64,000 nucleotides of DNA, taken from assembly GCA_032209605.1 (NCBI GenBank), contig JASFXZ010000009.1, forward strand, positions 16,665,553-16,729,552, given 5' to 3'. The position numbers were made by a program, and so were the translations under genes. Below are positions 27,401 to 42,400 of the stretch, in pieces; position 1 is the first letter of the stretch, and every line of letters starts with the position of its first letter. The notes under the pieces were generated by a model. It made no database searches, was not told where the DNA came from, and was given only the letters and a program-made list of their open reading frames with translations. This stretch comes from Mactromeris polynyma (Eukaryota > Mollusca > Bivalvia > Venerida > Mactridae).

Positions 27401-30400
27401 TGAAAGGATACATCAACGTTTTTTTTAAAAACTCCATTATGTTAGCTTTCACTCATGCATGTAATGTGTGAAAGTGGTTTTGCTAATACAGTATCAATCA
27501 AGATCAGACATGAAGAAGTGTGTATCTGTACATTGTACGCCTGTTTGTGGGGCAAGTTATCTGTTTTGGCTTAAACCACAACAATGACCTATCTTCTCAT
27601 TTATGTATACTTGCCGGCATAATCTTTTTCTCTTCTTTAAATCAATCGAATATCAACATCTTACGAACAGCTTCTTTGATTGTTAAGTAATCGACAGCTG
27701 TTGAATAGAAAAATAAACAAAAATACGAGGAAAGCAACACGCACACATGTTTGTTTCGGTGTTTTATTTTTCAATTGCGAATGCCTCGCTTAAAGACCAC
27801 AACACAATCAAGACGAACTCATCTAAAAGACCCTATTTCAAGGATCAGTTTTCTATTTAGCTCATTAATCAGACCAAATCACCACTCAGACTGATTTTCT
27901 TCAAAGTCAATGCCAGTCATATCACTGAGTCAGTACTGCACTTACAATAAAAGGTGCTATTTCAAAACTGCGTATGGATATTCTAGTGTTAAGCTTAACT
28001 CCCCCCTTTTTCTTTGACATTGTATAGTATGTCCGTAAATTATATATAAGGCTAACATTAAACTCATATGGAGAGAATAATATCAGTTGGATAATAGCTA
28101 ATGGAGTAATGTTTCGTTGAAAGCAATGACACGACTGTATATAAAAAATATCTAGTGTCTGCATGGTCTAAAACTCTAAATTATTCGACTATAATCCATC
28201 AAAGACGCAGCGATAAAAAACATCAATACAAATACTGATAAGAACTGAATATAAAACATAAGCGAATTCAAAGCCTTTTGTCTGGAAACATAGAGTCGAG
28301 AATGTTAGATTCAGAATTGATCGGCGCCTTTATCAGTACGATAAGTATAATAAAATAAATATGGATACAACTTGTGTCACAAGGACAGTTTTCTTACGAT
28401 AGTATACAGTTGCAAGTATAGCCATCAAAGGTCGTTCACTAATTTTACGAATCCGTATATAATATTTCTACAATTTTGAGCATTTCACATTGTAATTTTA
28501 AATAGTAATGGAATGAACATATTACGGGTTCGTGGAATTGGGATTAACCATATTTAGATTAATACTAAGAGCAAGTAAGAATATTGATTGCAAAGCGCAC
28601 GCAGAGATGAAAAACATGGTACCAAAGTCGCAGTATCACCAAGCTCTGAGTTTAGGAGACGATGTGTTCATAGAACAAAACATGCTCGTAACTTGCTATC
28701 GGGGGTAGAGATGTTAATTACAAAGTTGGATAACTCCAAACATCAAAGCTGACCCGCTACTCATTGGGAACTAAAGTAACATATTAGCACGTCACCATAT
28801 TGGGGTATTTTATTCCAAAGTATGCTTGTCTTAGACTGGATATCAGCTAAAAAGAAAACGATATACAGTCTAGCGCTGTGAATAGGACGTTACAATGTGT
28901 TACAATGCTGTTACTCAATACACATCAAATTTTAGGGTCGATCCGATGGAATTTTGAGCCATACTATGGAGACCACGTGATACTCCCCGGGGTTAACATG
29001 TACAACGATATTAAATATATACGGTCACACTTTATGTAACACTAAAACTCTATAGGACAATCCAAGACGGCGTTTGCTGAACAGTTATATACATTGTATA
29101 TTAAGTATATACATTGATTATTCAACTGTCTTTCACAATTGGCTCTGATGTATTTTGACTTTACATCGTTGACAATAGTATTTCAATTATGATTGACTGT
29201 AAGTTGACGCAACGAGCGTCCTTGTTTTACCAACCAATACTAATATATTCTTCAACAAGCAATTGACAACGTTCCCCCAGGAGTCTGATGTAGAGATCAA
29301 ATAACTTTGCTTAAATATTGAGTGCAATTGTCAGTGCGACAATCTGCGATACACACTGACATTGTTGTGTACGTCTGTGTGTGTTCACTGGGCTGCGACA
29401 ATCTCAGATACACACTGACATTGTTGTGTACGTCTGTGTGTGTTCACTGGGCTGTGACAATCTCAGATACACACTGACATTGTTGTGTACGTCTGTGTGT
29501 GTTCACTGGGCTGCGACAATCTCAGATACACACTGACATTGTTGTGTACGTCTGTGTGTGTTCACTGGGCTGCGACAATCTCAGATACACACTGACATTG
29601 TTGTGTACGTCTGTGTGTGTTCACACAGAATACGAAACAAAATAGAAAAAAACATGACTCGTGTACAAAGTTACGAAAATAATAATGAAATGTGTAAGCA
29701 AAGCTTTCTAAGATAGTGCTAAGGTAAATATTGCTTCCTTATTTTCTGAATTTAAATGTTGCATAAAATCATAAACACATGGACTAACTTAGAAACACAT
29801 TCTAATATCAATATGAAACGGACATACGTGTACTAAATGAATTTCGTCTCCCAAAACATGACTGTAACACTATATACACAAACGCATCAATCGTTTAAGT
29901 GTTTTATTACATAACAGTATAGTTCAATATGTGTTATGAACCTATGCACAGGAATCGGATTGGTGTGTACAAATGTTTCGTTGCATTTCCCTTCGGTCAA
30001 ATAAGCAGACAAACCACATTTATAATCAGTGATCGAAATCTTTGCACGCAATCAAACCTATCAGGATAGCTAAATTGCCGTTTTCACTGTGCATGTGTGC
30101 ATTTTGTAGACGCGCCTATGATTCACATGGGCAGGAAAATTACTGGTTTTGAGTGAAACATGCAATGGACTTGATTAATACACGTAATAAAACCTTCGAC
30201 GTATTGTCTTCACTATAACTTGGGATAGCAATGCTTATAATTCTAGCAATAATATAATATACTTTTAGTATATATCTGAAATTGTGTTGTACAATAGTCC
30301 GGAAAGCTTTTATCATAAAATTAATGTGTTTTATGACGTTCGATTACTTAATCCAGTGAAATGTTGAAGTTTTGTTTTATCAATGATAAGTTACGATGTA

Positions 30401-33400
30401 ATAATTTTATATGTTCTCCCTACGTCGTGTGTCTGCCATAATCTGAGCAGCCAATATCCTATCCATTACATCACCACCACCTTGTGTTAGTAATAAATCT
30501 CTGTGAGAGCTCGCATCTATGTATCAAAGGACTGAAGGTCCTGGGAGGCGCTTCCATAGCTAGATTGCACGTTTTCCATATTATCGTATTATAAATTAAT
30601 ACCCGACTATTCGGGTTAACTCATTCGCAAAAATATTAAGCTTTACTTTTGTTTAAACTTATAAATTTTACATCGATTGTGAATAAAATTCTTACAACTT
30701 ATACTAATCACTCTCGATGACTGCTTCCTGGCTACCAACCAGTACTCGCGTCTAATTTAGGGATTGTGAAGTTCGTGATCAAACACCGCTCATTACGGGG
30801 CTCGAATACACGACATTCGGATCAGGAGTCAAACGCTCTACCCCTCGACCACTGCGCCTCCTTTACTCGCCAAAAATGATACAAATAGTCCAGAAAAGCA
30901 GTTTATATCAAAACCCCAACCATTCCACAATTGATATATTCCTGGCAAATCAGCCATTATACTCATCAAATCTGTAGTAATAAACATCCGGTTGACGATG
31001 ATAGGAATGAGACGCTAAAGCGCATCAAAAACGAGTTTTCATAGATTAACAACTAGTTCACTCATACTATTGATGGTGGTTTCATTGCACCAAGTTGAAC
31101 ACAAGGACTTGACGTTACCACCCACATATATTTAGTGTTTAGCTTTGACGACAATATGCTAATGCAATAAGACAATAAATCTCTATTGTCTAAGATGACC
31201 GATGGAAAGATATCCTCGGTGACCTTTTAACAATATCGGGAATTCGGTTAGGTCATACTTGAAATTAGGCGGTCTGAGACAACACATATGGTAATTGTGT
31301 GTTCCTGAGTAGGAATAATGTACAATAATGCCTTTACTTTCTTACGTATCGTGGATACATACCTTTGAGTGTGAAGAAGATGTTTAAACCAAATTTTAGA
31401 ACACGTTAATTGCTTTTGTTTGCCTGACAAAGACATACAAAACAGTTGTATTGCCAATGGACGACAACTCACGTGGACGTTCAATGGTTGGCATTTGTCA
31501 TATCAGTGCAGGGCTGAAACTGCGAAACCCCAGTATCCTTTCTGCGGTTACTTCCCTTTACAATAATGGTAACACAGATATAATTAATTAATATGAATGA
31601 AGAGTAAAGTACCCCTAGATGAAATAATTTTTGTGTAAATCCTGTATTCACACAGCAAATAGTTAATATCATATACCAGTATACACCTTTCTGCAATACA
31701 TACCAAAATTCTTCTTATCAGCCATATGGACTGGCCCTTATAAACGTTAGCCTTGTTTCAAGTCAAGAATAACATCATAGAAATCCTTTAGATTTCTGTC
31801 GCTGATAGCAAGTTGTCATTAGATTTTGCGTACATCCATGTTCCAACATTGTGTCTGACATATATACTGATCTGATTGTAATCAGGACACGACGAGGCAG
31901 AATTTACTTGATTGCTCATTTAAAAGTGACTAGAACCACAAGCTGGGTCGATATTACAGAAGCATCTTAAATAAATCTTAAATAGTTTCACTTAATTTGA
32001 AAACTTCAAATGGGATTACAGTCAAACCTGTCTGTAAAGACCACCCATGGGAACAGCAAAATGTGGTCTTTGTTTACAAGTGGTCTCTATTAACAGATTA
32101 AATAGCATTGGTCTGATGGGAGATAAAATTGGTGGTCTTTGCAGACAGGTGTTGCAATAGTGGTCTTTGTTCGCAGGTGGTCTTTAACACAGGTTTGACT
32201 GTACTTCGAAAACCGCATTAAAGCCGTTACGCTTTTTAATGGTAATGACAACAACATATACTATTCATTTATCACATTTGATTTGACCATATCATAGCCT
32301 GTATGTCAAATAAACCAGTTAGGGAAAAGGTGATTTTAAGGATTAGGATGAAATTTTACTTTAGATGTTTCTGTAATATTGCCCTTGGTATTGCGACTGA
32401 CATCTAGATATCACCGATAGCTGTACACAATTCATTCTATAGAGTAAAAATATGTATTCAGTTGTGTTGATGCAACCTCGTATAAACTTCAAAGGTTGAA
32501 CGTTCATGTCTCCTTGTGTTTGTGTACTTTGTAGTTGGCATTTCCTGATCGACTTATTTATTCATTTGAGCGCTGCTATTGTTTGCAACCTCTTCTGTAA
32601 GTAACGTCATTTCAAGGAATCGCAACACGTGATGTCACTATTTGCAAGCAGGAAACAATATTTACTCCATATAGTCACTTCATTTTCATATTGCCATATG
32701 AGTCGAATATTGCTTACTGTCAGTACATTGTGACGTCACATGTGACGATATCTGGAAATGACGTATTTTAAAGAAGAGGTTTGAAGTCGTACAGCGGCGC
32801 TCATTTTATAACATATTTGCAAAATGATTTCGACATTTTTGCACACCAAAACTGCATGTCGGACAACTTAATATCGATTCAGTCGATAGCCCTAAAAAAA
32901 TAAGTTTATAACGTTGAATCACAAGATGACACTGCACAATGCCCGCATTCAGCATCAACAACATCCGCATAGAAAGTCAAAATTACATTTACGTGACAAT
33001 TATACAATTTATCAATACGTGCCAGTATAAACAACAGAATTGTCTTACTTGCTAAATTAATCGAAATTCGTTTGTTAAATGTTGAAAATACCCGTTAAAG
33101 GAAACTAATCTGAGAAATTCAGACCAATTTAAAAGCTAATAAGTAACATTAACTTTGTCTTAAATTTAAATTTAGTATTAACGATGAATGTGCAATCAAA
33201 TTGCTCTAGAATAAATTATCTTGTCTCACCAAGATCCGTTATTAAATTACTCTTCCGTCTGGCTTTCATGTCGGTACAATAGCTATCTGGCTTTCATGTC
33301 GGTACAATAGCTATCTGGCTTTCATGTCGGTACAATAGCTATCTGGCTTTCATGTCGGTACAATAGCTATCTGGCTTTCATGTCGGTACAATAGCTATCT

Positions 33401-36400
33401 GGCTTTCATGTCGGTACAATAGCTATCTGGCTTTCATGTCGGTACAATAGCTATCTGGCTTTCATGTCGGTACAATAGCTATCGAAATGGAACATTGTAA
33501 ATAATGTAAATATTTGTGAATGCTAATATTCATTTTCCATTATTTCAAAATAATTTTAATATTTGTAAATGTAAATATAAATTTCCCATATTGCTAAATA
33601 ATTTTAATATTAATTTTGTGAAATTTTCCAATTCTTTTTTAATACAGTAAAAACCTTTTATGCGATCACCCAGATTTCGAGACCACCCCGCTAATAAGAC
33701 CTATATTTTAAAGAACGGAATTTTTCTTTATGTGAATAATTGATCTTAAACTCCGAAAATTGTACCACCCCATTATGCAGCAATACGACCATAAAATCCA
33801 GTCCCATTTAATTGATTAGGTAAGTTAAATATATGTGTAGCAGAGGAAATCATAGAATAATATTTAATTGTTATAATACCTAGTTTGTAATTTATTGCCA
33901 GGCTTCATATTCGGTTGATTATTTGATTATCTTATTGACCTTGAAGTTAATACCACATTGACCTTATAAAGCTAATCCATTTAAACATCACTTAAGTTCT
34001 AAACACCAATTTCAGACAAACAATGGTATTGCATACCATCCGCCAACAATACTACTGAACTCAATGAGGTCGCAACATTTACGGAGACTTAAATGCTATG
34101 CATCACATTTTTTCTCTTGAACGCTTTGAAACTGGAGCTGATTGAGAATAAGATGACACAATTGCACATTAAACAAGATCGAATTTCAAAAATTGAATGC
34201 TAGCAAATACCAGTTTTGTTTAGTTTTAGTGGCATATATTGAGAAGTCTGTTACATCGTTTAATGACTCAATTGTGTTGTCAAAACACTCATTGGATGGT
34301 TTTAAAGGCACTTTTTTATACTAATGTCTTGCACAGTTTAATGCAAACCTCGCGAGAATTGAACGTAATTTGGGAATGCTGACCCAATACCTGAACAATT
34401 CTACATCAATTATGAGGCAACATCTAAGTAAGGGTAATGCTGAGTATGCAATATTCCTGTTTTATGCCATGTATTCAAGTTTTTGGCTCAAATTTCCATT
34501 TAAACAAAATGTATCAATTTGTATCAAGCCAAAACATGATATCATCTTAAGTGTTTGTAATTTTAAAATTATGATTAAGTCACTTTAGAATGACACTAAA
34601 ATAATAACATTTGCGCTGTTGCGCTATATTTAAATATCTGGTTTTGAACTGTGAGATTTTCAAAGTCACGGTGTCTGGTTGATACTTCTCCAGATTGATG
34701 AATTATCTCTTACATGGAATAAAACAGACAAGTACATCCAAAATATATGTCTTTACATGACATTATATTACAGGTCATTTATAGAACGTTTTCTTATCGT
34801 TAGAAGATTTTTGTTAGCCTTGTATTTAAAAACAAATTTGCCGTGATTTTGATGAATTTGCAGAACTCGATAAAGAAATACGTATATGAGTGTAAGAACA
34901 CGAACTTACTTTTGTATTGCTTTTACTCAAATAGCGTTTTTATTATAGTCTACTTGGAATGCAGTTGTCTTGCTTAGAAAATCGTATCTCGTGCACAAAG
35001 GCCACTTACATTTTATTACGGTCTGTACAAATCTCTAATATATATAAGAAACCATATCTGCCCGAAAATATATTTGATGTCTTTCTACACGAACTGTAAG
35101 ATAACAGTTCATGTACAAACTGTAATACTTAATTACAATTCAAGTTCAACAAACAGTGAAAGAAAACACAATTGTCGAACAAGCCATTAGATTTTCTAAA
35201 TGTGTTTGGAACTGATTGTACTAGAGAAAGCAGATGTTACAATTCTTGTGAATATATCCACATTGACTGTTAAGATTTAGGAAGTGTTACAACGTATTGC
35301 AGCAACAACTAGACCATTTCAATAACTTTGATTGATAAAACATGGCATGCATATGAAGGAAATGAAAACCTATTTGCACCAGTTTTCTTTTTATGAGCAT
35401 CTCTGCTGTGGGTTAATACTAATTATAATTGATTACCTCTCTACGTTTCGGTAGAATAGCATTGATTACGTTTTCTGCTATGAACTGAACACATGTTCGG
35501 AATTTCATTCATGCTCGGGAAATGCGATATAATTTGCTTGTTGTCGTTGGCGTGAAATCAGATGTTACAGGTGTAAATGAATATAGACACAATGTACATT
35601 TTGACACTTTAAGAAAAACAAAGCTTGGCTGGCAAATACATTTTATGTATATCTATGAAGAACAAGATATGTCTATATATTGAACACTGGTTGTTTGTTT
35701 ATATGTAAGAAATTGGGTGGCTTATTTTCATGCTGTCATCACATAATGGTGTTTCCTTAAAATACAAATGCAGGTTAAAACGTCTCAAGCAAACCATGTG
35801 ACAATACGTGTAGCAAGTGTGAGTACAATGTCTTATAGCTTTTTGTACCGTATTGAATGATACCCTTGTAAACATAATTCTTTAAGCAAGACACCCTTCA
35901 TAATTTATTAAAATTCTAGAAACAACAAAACTGTTTTTATGTGTAAATGCATTTACGTACAAATTGTACTTCAAACATTTCGGTTACTAATCGTGAATGT
36001 AAAAATGATTAGATTTATACATGAAGGTAAAGAAAAGAGAGATGCATGATTAAATTTTAGTGTTAGAAAGTTTGCAGGAAAAAAGACTCCATTTTCATAA
36101 CACTTTAGCAGTTTATTTAGGGGGAGCAATATGCAATAGTTGAGACTGAATATGTTACGATTGTTATATTTTGAAGAGAATACGTTAAGTACCTACTATA
36201 CATCAAATCGAAGAACTGAAAGCAGTCTTGTATTCACTGTTATAGAGAGCTTCTGAATTTTCGGAGGGAGAAAGAAAGTCCTTTTTCGAAAACAACATAT
36301 TTGTCTGTTTAATTATACCAGTCACCATCACCACGAGGTGATGATTTGAATCTATAAATATTGATATAATATTATATTTAATAACATTAATTGATACATA

Positions 36401-39400
36401 TATTCATATGAAATGTTATATTGCATAAAGAGTCATTTCACTTGCGTCGAGTTTTTCAATTAAGCGTCAACATTTGACGTTTTAAAACTGTATCTTTTGT
36501 TATTTCTCGTTTCAGTAACGGTGACATACGGTGATATAAATGAATATCGTCTCGTACGAGATTTGCTGCGAGGTTATGATAAACGTATACGGCCATCTCT
36601 GAATGCCAGTGTACCAACAAATGTGACATTCGGCTTCTCGCTGGCACAAATTATAGATGTGGTAAGTTTCAGTAATCTGAGCTACGCGATTTATTGTAAG
36701 AACGCATTTTTGTATAATAATCATAGTCACATTGAAAACAAAAAGGGGTTTTACGACTCCTTGACATAGATACAGAACGGAAGGTTTGTCGCACAGTACA
36801 TTTAGGAAAACATGGTGAAAGTTTGATTTGGGACTGTGGCCTTCACTGCTTGGCATCGCTTATTTTTTGTTTTTATAAAAGAGCACAGAAATGGCAGGAT
36901 TTTTTGTACTTGGGATTCAGTGACAACCAAGGTCAGGCAGTGGCTATGAAGTTGAGATGAAGACCGGGGGACACCTTGGTAGAACCGCCCACCTTAAACT
37001 GGTGGATGGCTTCATTACAAAGTTTATGTCCCGTTGAGATTCGAACTGCAGTATTTAGGAGCGATGTGTTTTGAAGGCAAATCTGCTGTCCCAAAGAGGC
37101 CAAGCAGGATGTATGAGTTGATCATGAGTGTGGTCACCGAATACCGCCTGTATATTCAGGGTAGTCTAGTACGGACTTAAACCACTCCACAGAACGTACG
37201 CAAATCATCGGTACATCTTTGTGGAATATGAATTTGGACTAACCAATTACAAAAAAACTTTTTATTTCAGGACGAAAAGAATCAGATTTTGACAACTAAT
37301 TGTTGGCTTAATCAGGTAAATAATTATTTTTTACTTCGTTTTCAACATGATTTTAGTTACGTACGGTGGTCCGTTGACATATCTGTGTTCCTGGGTCAGT
37401 AACAAGTACGAACTAGTATGTACTGATAATGTCCACATATGAATGAGAGGTGAAGGGCACTAGACTTTAGATGTATTATCTTGTTTCATAGTGACACAGA
37501 GAACATGCGCCGCATCTGCGGTTCATACACACGACCTTACGGTTGACAGCCCATTGCGTTTACCGGGCAAGCTACATCAATGCCTATTTACATATATTTT
37601 GGAGTGTTCCGCTATTTCTAAACAAAACCCGTCTTTGTATATTGTCTCATAGTTCAATTCGACGCATACTTATTAATCACTGTGGCCAACGTCCGCTCAA
37701 AAGTACGGCATTTAATATTTATTGATTGTAGTATGAAAACGCATTTGTTTTCACTCTTTAATGAAATTATACGTTTTGAAATTAGTGATTTAGTCATTAC
37801 GAGTACTATTTGAAACAACCCACAGTCATTCGTGTTTAGCCAGAATGCTACAATTTCTTTAAACATTCAAGAAACTGAGAGATACGGTTGGATTAAAATG
37901 TACGATTAGTCGTCGAACGATTGCAATAAATGTAGTATTGTTGACTAAAATCTCATAACTGCTAGAAATTTCAATATTCTGGTCCTATCGTTTCTGTAGA
38001 TAAGCATAATTCATCGTGCCGCCGTCAACGGAAAAGTACGGCATTTAGCACAGATATTTGTCGACAGTGTTTCACTGAGTGTGAAAAGAAAATCCATTTA
38101 CTTTTTTTTAAATTGTACGTATTGAAATAAGTCCTATAACCAGTACAGGTCATTTACGTTTCATACAGCCATGCGATTGTGGCCGGTAATTCTACAGTTT
38201 CTACAAACTGTCAAGAAAACTGACGTATTGGTCAGGGGAAAATATATATAAGTACACTATTTCTCGAATGATTGGAGAAAGTGTCCTAGTAGGAGGCAAA
38301 ACCCCGTTACAACGAAAAACTAATGATCTGGCGCTGCACTGGCAACATCGGTATTTTTCTATAAGTATACTTTCGCTACAAATAAATCGGTTTTGTGAAC
38401 AAGCTACATCGTTTGTTTTCAAATATATTGCATTAAATTCCGCGTAAATTCCAGACTTTTCCGTAGTCTGTGCCACGGTGTAATTGCAATAGACGGGTTT
38501 TCTTAACTCACTCCATCGTTTGTGTTTAAAAAGTATACCCTAAATTCCCGAAAACCGTACTTTTTCCGTAGACTTTGACCCTGAAGGACAATGTTCTGTG
38601 TTTAATGTAACCATATTCTATAGTTACTTGATTCATATTTTCTGGCAACGTGACTTAGTCTAGACGTGCTTAGATAATAAGTTGGTGAATTAATTACAGT
38701 CTAAAAGGTAATAAGTGTAATCCGTTATATCTCCCAGACCATGAAATACACTGTAGGATAATAATTACACAAATTATATGAATAATTATATGCATATACA
38801 AATGTACGTCTCTTTTATTATCGTCTGTTTTCTAGGTTTTTTTTAAATCACGTTCGCAAATATAAGAACATTATGTATATACTTTAAACACGTTATATTA
38901 ATTGAATTATTAGCCAGCAAGTTTCGAGCATTCGGTGTTAAGTTTTAGCGTAATGATACACAATTATAGACGAAACACGACAAGCTGTAGCTTATGATTG
39001 TATGAGAGGCAGATATCACGTTATGTTACACAAGTCACTGGGTCACTTCTAATTGTTCACCCTGTATTGATGTTGTTGTCATCTAAACCGTTCCTAGCTG
39101 ATCTTTAAGCGTTCATTAGCTTTGCAAACATTATAGGCACAGGACGTTGTCACGAGTTCTCTCCCATTATCCCTTCTATAGTATAGTACAGTATAGTGCG
39201 GTGCGGTGCGGTGCGGTGCGGTGCGGTGCGGTGCGGTGCGGTGCGGTGCGGTGCAGTATAGAGTATATATATATATATATACAACAGCATAGAGAGAACT
39301 ATAGAAGGGATAAAGGGAGAGAAGTCGTGGTAATCTCCTGTGAATACAGTTGCAACAAATTGGGTTGAGTTTTACCGGCCGTTTCGACAAATATTGCGAT

Positions 39401-42400
39401 ATTCCAGTGACCAGATTAAACATTTTAGTGTAGACATACGATTTTTGTCATTAAATGTATCGTTCGATGTAATTGTTAGAAAGTCAGATATACAGATGTA
39501 TTGCTGCGATAATCACAATGTACTTTCGGGGATGAAACAGCAGAAATAATTCCATATAATACATGTTCATACCTTAGGTTAGTATTCTCTCAAGGCGACA
39601 TTTTTAATTGAACAATCCAGTCTAGCAGGAAATATACAGAAAGCAATTTCCGTAATCTCTCTGCTGTAACAGACATAGATGAGACCTTGTCGACAGATTG
39701 AATTTACCAGAACAGAACATATGATTTATTTCACCCAGGTACACATGTTACAACCGTGATGGGGTTATGACATTTATAGTTGTTATTGAATAATTATACT
39801 TGGGTAAGTCCTGGTCTAGTAAGCAATAAAGAGCTCTATTTTTTTAGAGTAACTGTTTGTATTTTTGAAATAGGTAACAAAGTATAATAAAATGTATGGG
39901 TTGATGAGATGGGGAGGGGGGGGCATATTCCAGAAATTAATCAAGTTTAAATAATAGGATTTACAAAAAAATAATTTGAGACTTTAATAGATATAAGCAT
40001 TTTACCAACGTGTTCAATATTAATAACTTTAATAATACGAATAATAATGAAGGTGAATAATTCAGTTTAACATGTTAGTGACTCTGGCTCGAGCATGCTA
40101 GAGTATCGCACAGCTACACGCCTGAATTGTGACTATTTATATCGCAGCAAAGGAACATTAAGTACATTATATCCAATGAGAAAACCAATTCTACATTTTA
40201 ATTCTTGCAATGCCATATGATTGCATTAACTTATCAATGTGAAGCGTGTACATACAATAAAAACCCTCTTAAAGATCATCTCAATAAGACCACCTCAAAA
40301 TTAAGAATACAAATATCCAGTCCATTTCACAGTTTTGCTCCTTATTTAACCGCCATATTAAGACCACCTCAATGAGATGACCGGGTTTCAAGGGTCCTAA
40401 GGGTGGCATTTTTTATAATATACTCGGTATTGTGATGAACGAAGTATTTTTAATCTTAAAAGATGGATTTAGCGCGGTATTGCTGGCAACTTTGACATAT
40501 TACAAATATATAAACATAATTAATTACAGTGTATTGATTAACAATGTTTATAATTACATAAATCTATGACATGTTGCCAGCAGATGTAGATATTTGTCCC
40601 ACAAAGTTTCTTGGGAATCAGTTCCCTACTTCATGTCCATTGAACGTTTGAAATATGAAACAATTTGGTATGAGAGTCCAGACAAATATTATATAATACC
40701 ATATTTAGTCTAATAGAAGTTCTTTGAGCGAATGTTTGATACATTGCATTCGTATATGTTTAACAGATGTGGATAGACGTTGGGTTACGATGGCAACCAG
40801 ATAAATATGGAGGTCTCAAAGTTGTGAGGATTCCGCATGACTCTGTCTGGAAACCAGATATACTTTTATATAACAAGTACGTATTGATTTTAATTTTCAA
40901 ACTTTTTTTTCCACACATTGATACTTAATCTCTCAAAGATGCGACCATTTGGCAAGAAGTATCTTGTTCGAATTATGTATATGAGCGCGACCATGACAAA
41001 ACCTGTATAAGTGACGTTGGTCATGACGTCGTGTACGTATTTCCCAAATAAAGTTTTGACGTCACTCACTAAGAGCTTTGTGTTTTGGAGGCATAATTGT
41101 GATGTATAGAAGTAAATGAATAAGGAAGTATTCATAAGTATTACACAATTTGTTATTTCAATTTAAAGCGCAGAATATTAGTTTAAGATTTGTGTACATT
41201 CTGACGTGATGTCATCACTTTGTAGCTTACTTTTACATCTGGTTCTTACTTTTGGAGTTGCTTTTGAAAGAACAGTAGACGTCCCATTTTAATACGTCTG
41301 GTATTAAATAAAAGGTGAAACATATATCTGTTAGAAATGGACTGTTTGGTCACTAATACAGGGTTTGTGGTGGTGTAGCTGTTATATAACATTTCAATAA
41401 TACATTCTGATAAGGAATGGTAATGAATATTTTTTACCAATGTAATTCATTTGCTTGTTCTGCTATGTCCCATTCGGAACATTTTGACTACATTTTCTAT
41501 TTTCTTACGTTTCAGCGCTGATGTTTCAACACATTTTTCTTCAATCAGTTCAAACATTATCGTGACATCAGACGGCAACGTAACGTGGTTGTCAATGGTG
41601 ATCTTCAAAAGTTCATGTGCCATAAATGTTCGATATTTTCCATTTGATGTACAAAACTGCTCAATGTTATTTGCGTCATGGACTTACGACGGATTTCAAG
41701 TGAATATAACTACGCATGATGCTGATTTATCAAATTATATTCTAAATAGCGAATGGACTATGCTTAATGTGTACGCTGAACGTAATATTGTGTACTATTC
41801 CTGTTGTGTAGCCCCGTACCCAGACATCACTTATTATATATACATCAAACGACGCCCATTATTTTACATATTCAATATGTTTCTTCCGTGTATTCTGATA
41901 ACGTTAGTGGCGTTGCTAGGCTTTTATATCCCTAGTGATAGCGGAGAAAAGGTTACCATGGGAATAACAACGTTGTTGTCAATGACTGTGTTCATGATGC
42001 TGGTAGCAGAAAATATGCCGCCCACGTCAAATGTTTTACCTCTAATAGGTAATGTATACATATTACATTCAATAAGTAATGTAAGAAAGTTTTTTTGCGA
42101 TCTATTTATGCAAATTACGTCATATCCTGCACTAGTCAAAATAAGTATAACTTACATGTTAATCGACTTGACATTTGAAGTGAGGAGAGCATTCTCACGA
42201 TAAGATGGTGAACAGAAAAAGAGACCATTGCAAACTAGAAAGCTAAAAATCAACAATTCACACATAATACCTTTAGCAATAGTGGTATTAGTGATTTTTT
42301 AATTATATGCAAGACATAATTAATGGTCGTGTCAATTAAAGTTCAGTATTAATTATGTTGACACGATTAGTTTGTGAAATTGTTGCATTTCACATTGTTT

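Larger units (their letters stand above)
9482..36515 (+). other. Receptor intron 1, about 27 kb
   Basis: Starts GTAAGT and ends TTTCAG. No protein-coding gene is recognised inside it apart from a decayed LINE tail at 20130-20460. Repeats are listed separately. Stretches with nothing I can name include about 9500-10380, 13270-14840, 21000-21880, 21940-24250, 27380-29320, 29640-30760, 30870-32010 and 33790-36500. Confidence 0.75.
37316..40766 (+). other. Receptor intron 3
   Basis: 3,451 bp between GTAAAT and TTAACAG. Apart from the foldback element at 39137-39342 and the family B copy at 40253-40430, I see no gene or array. Confidence 0.85.
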
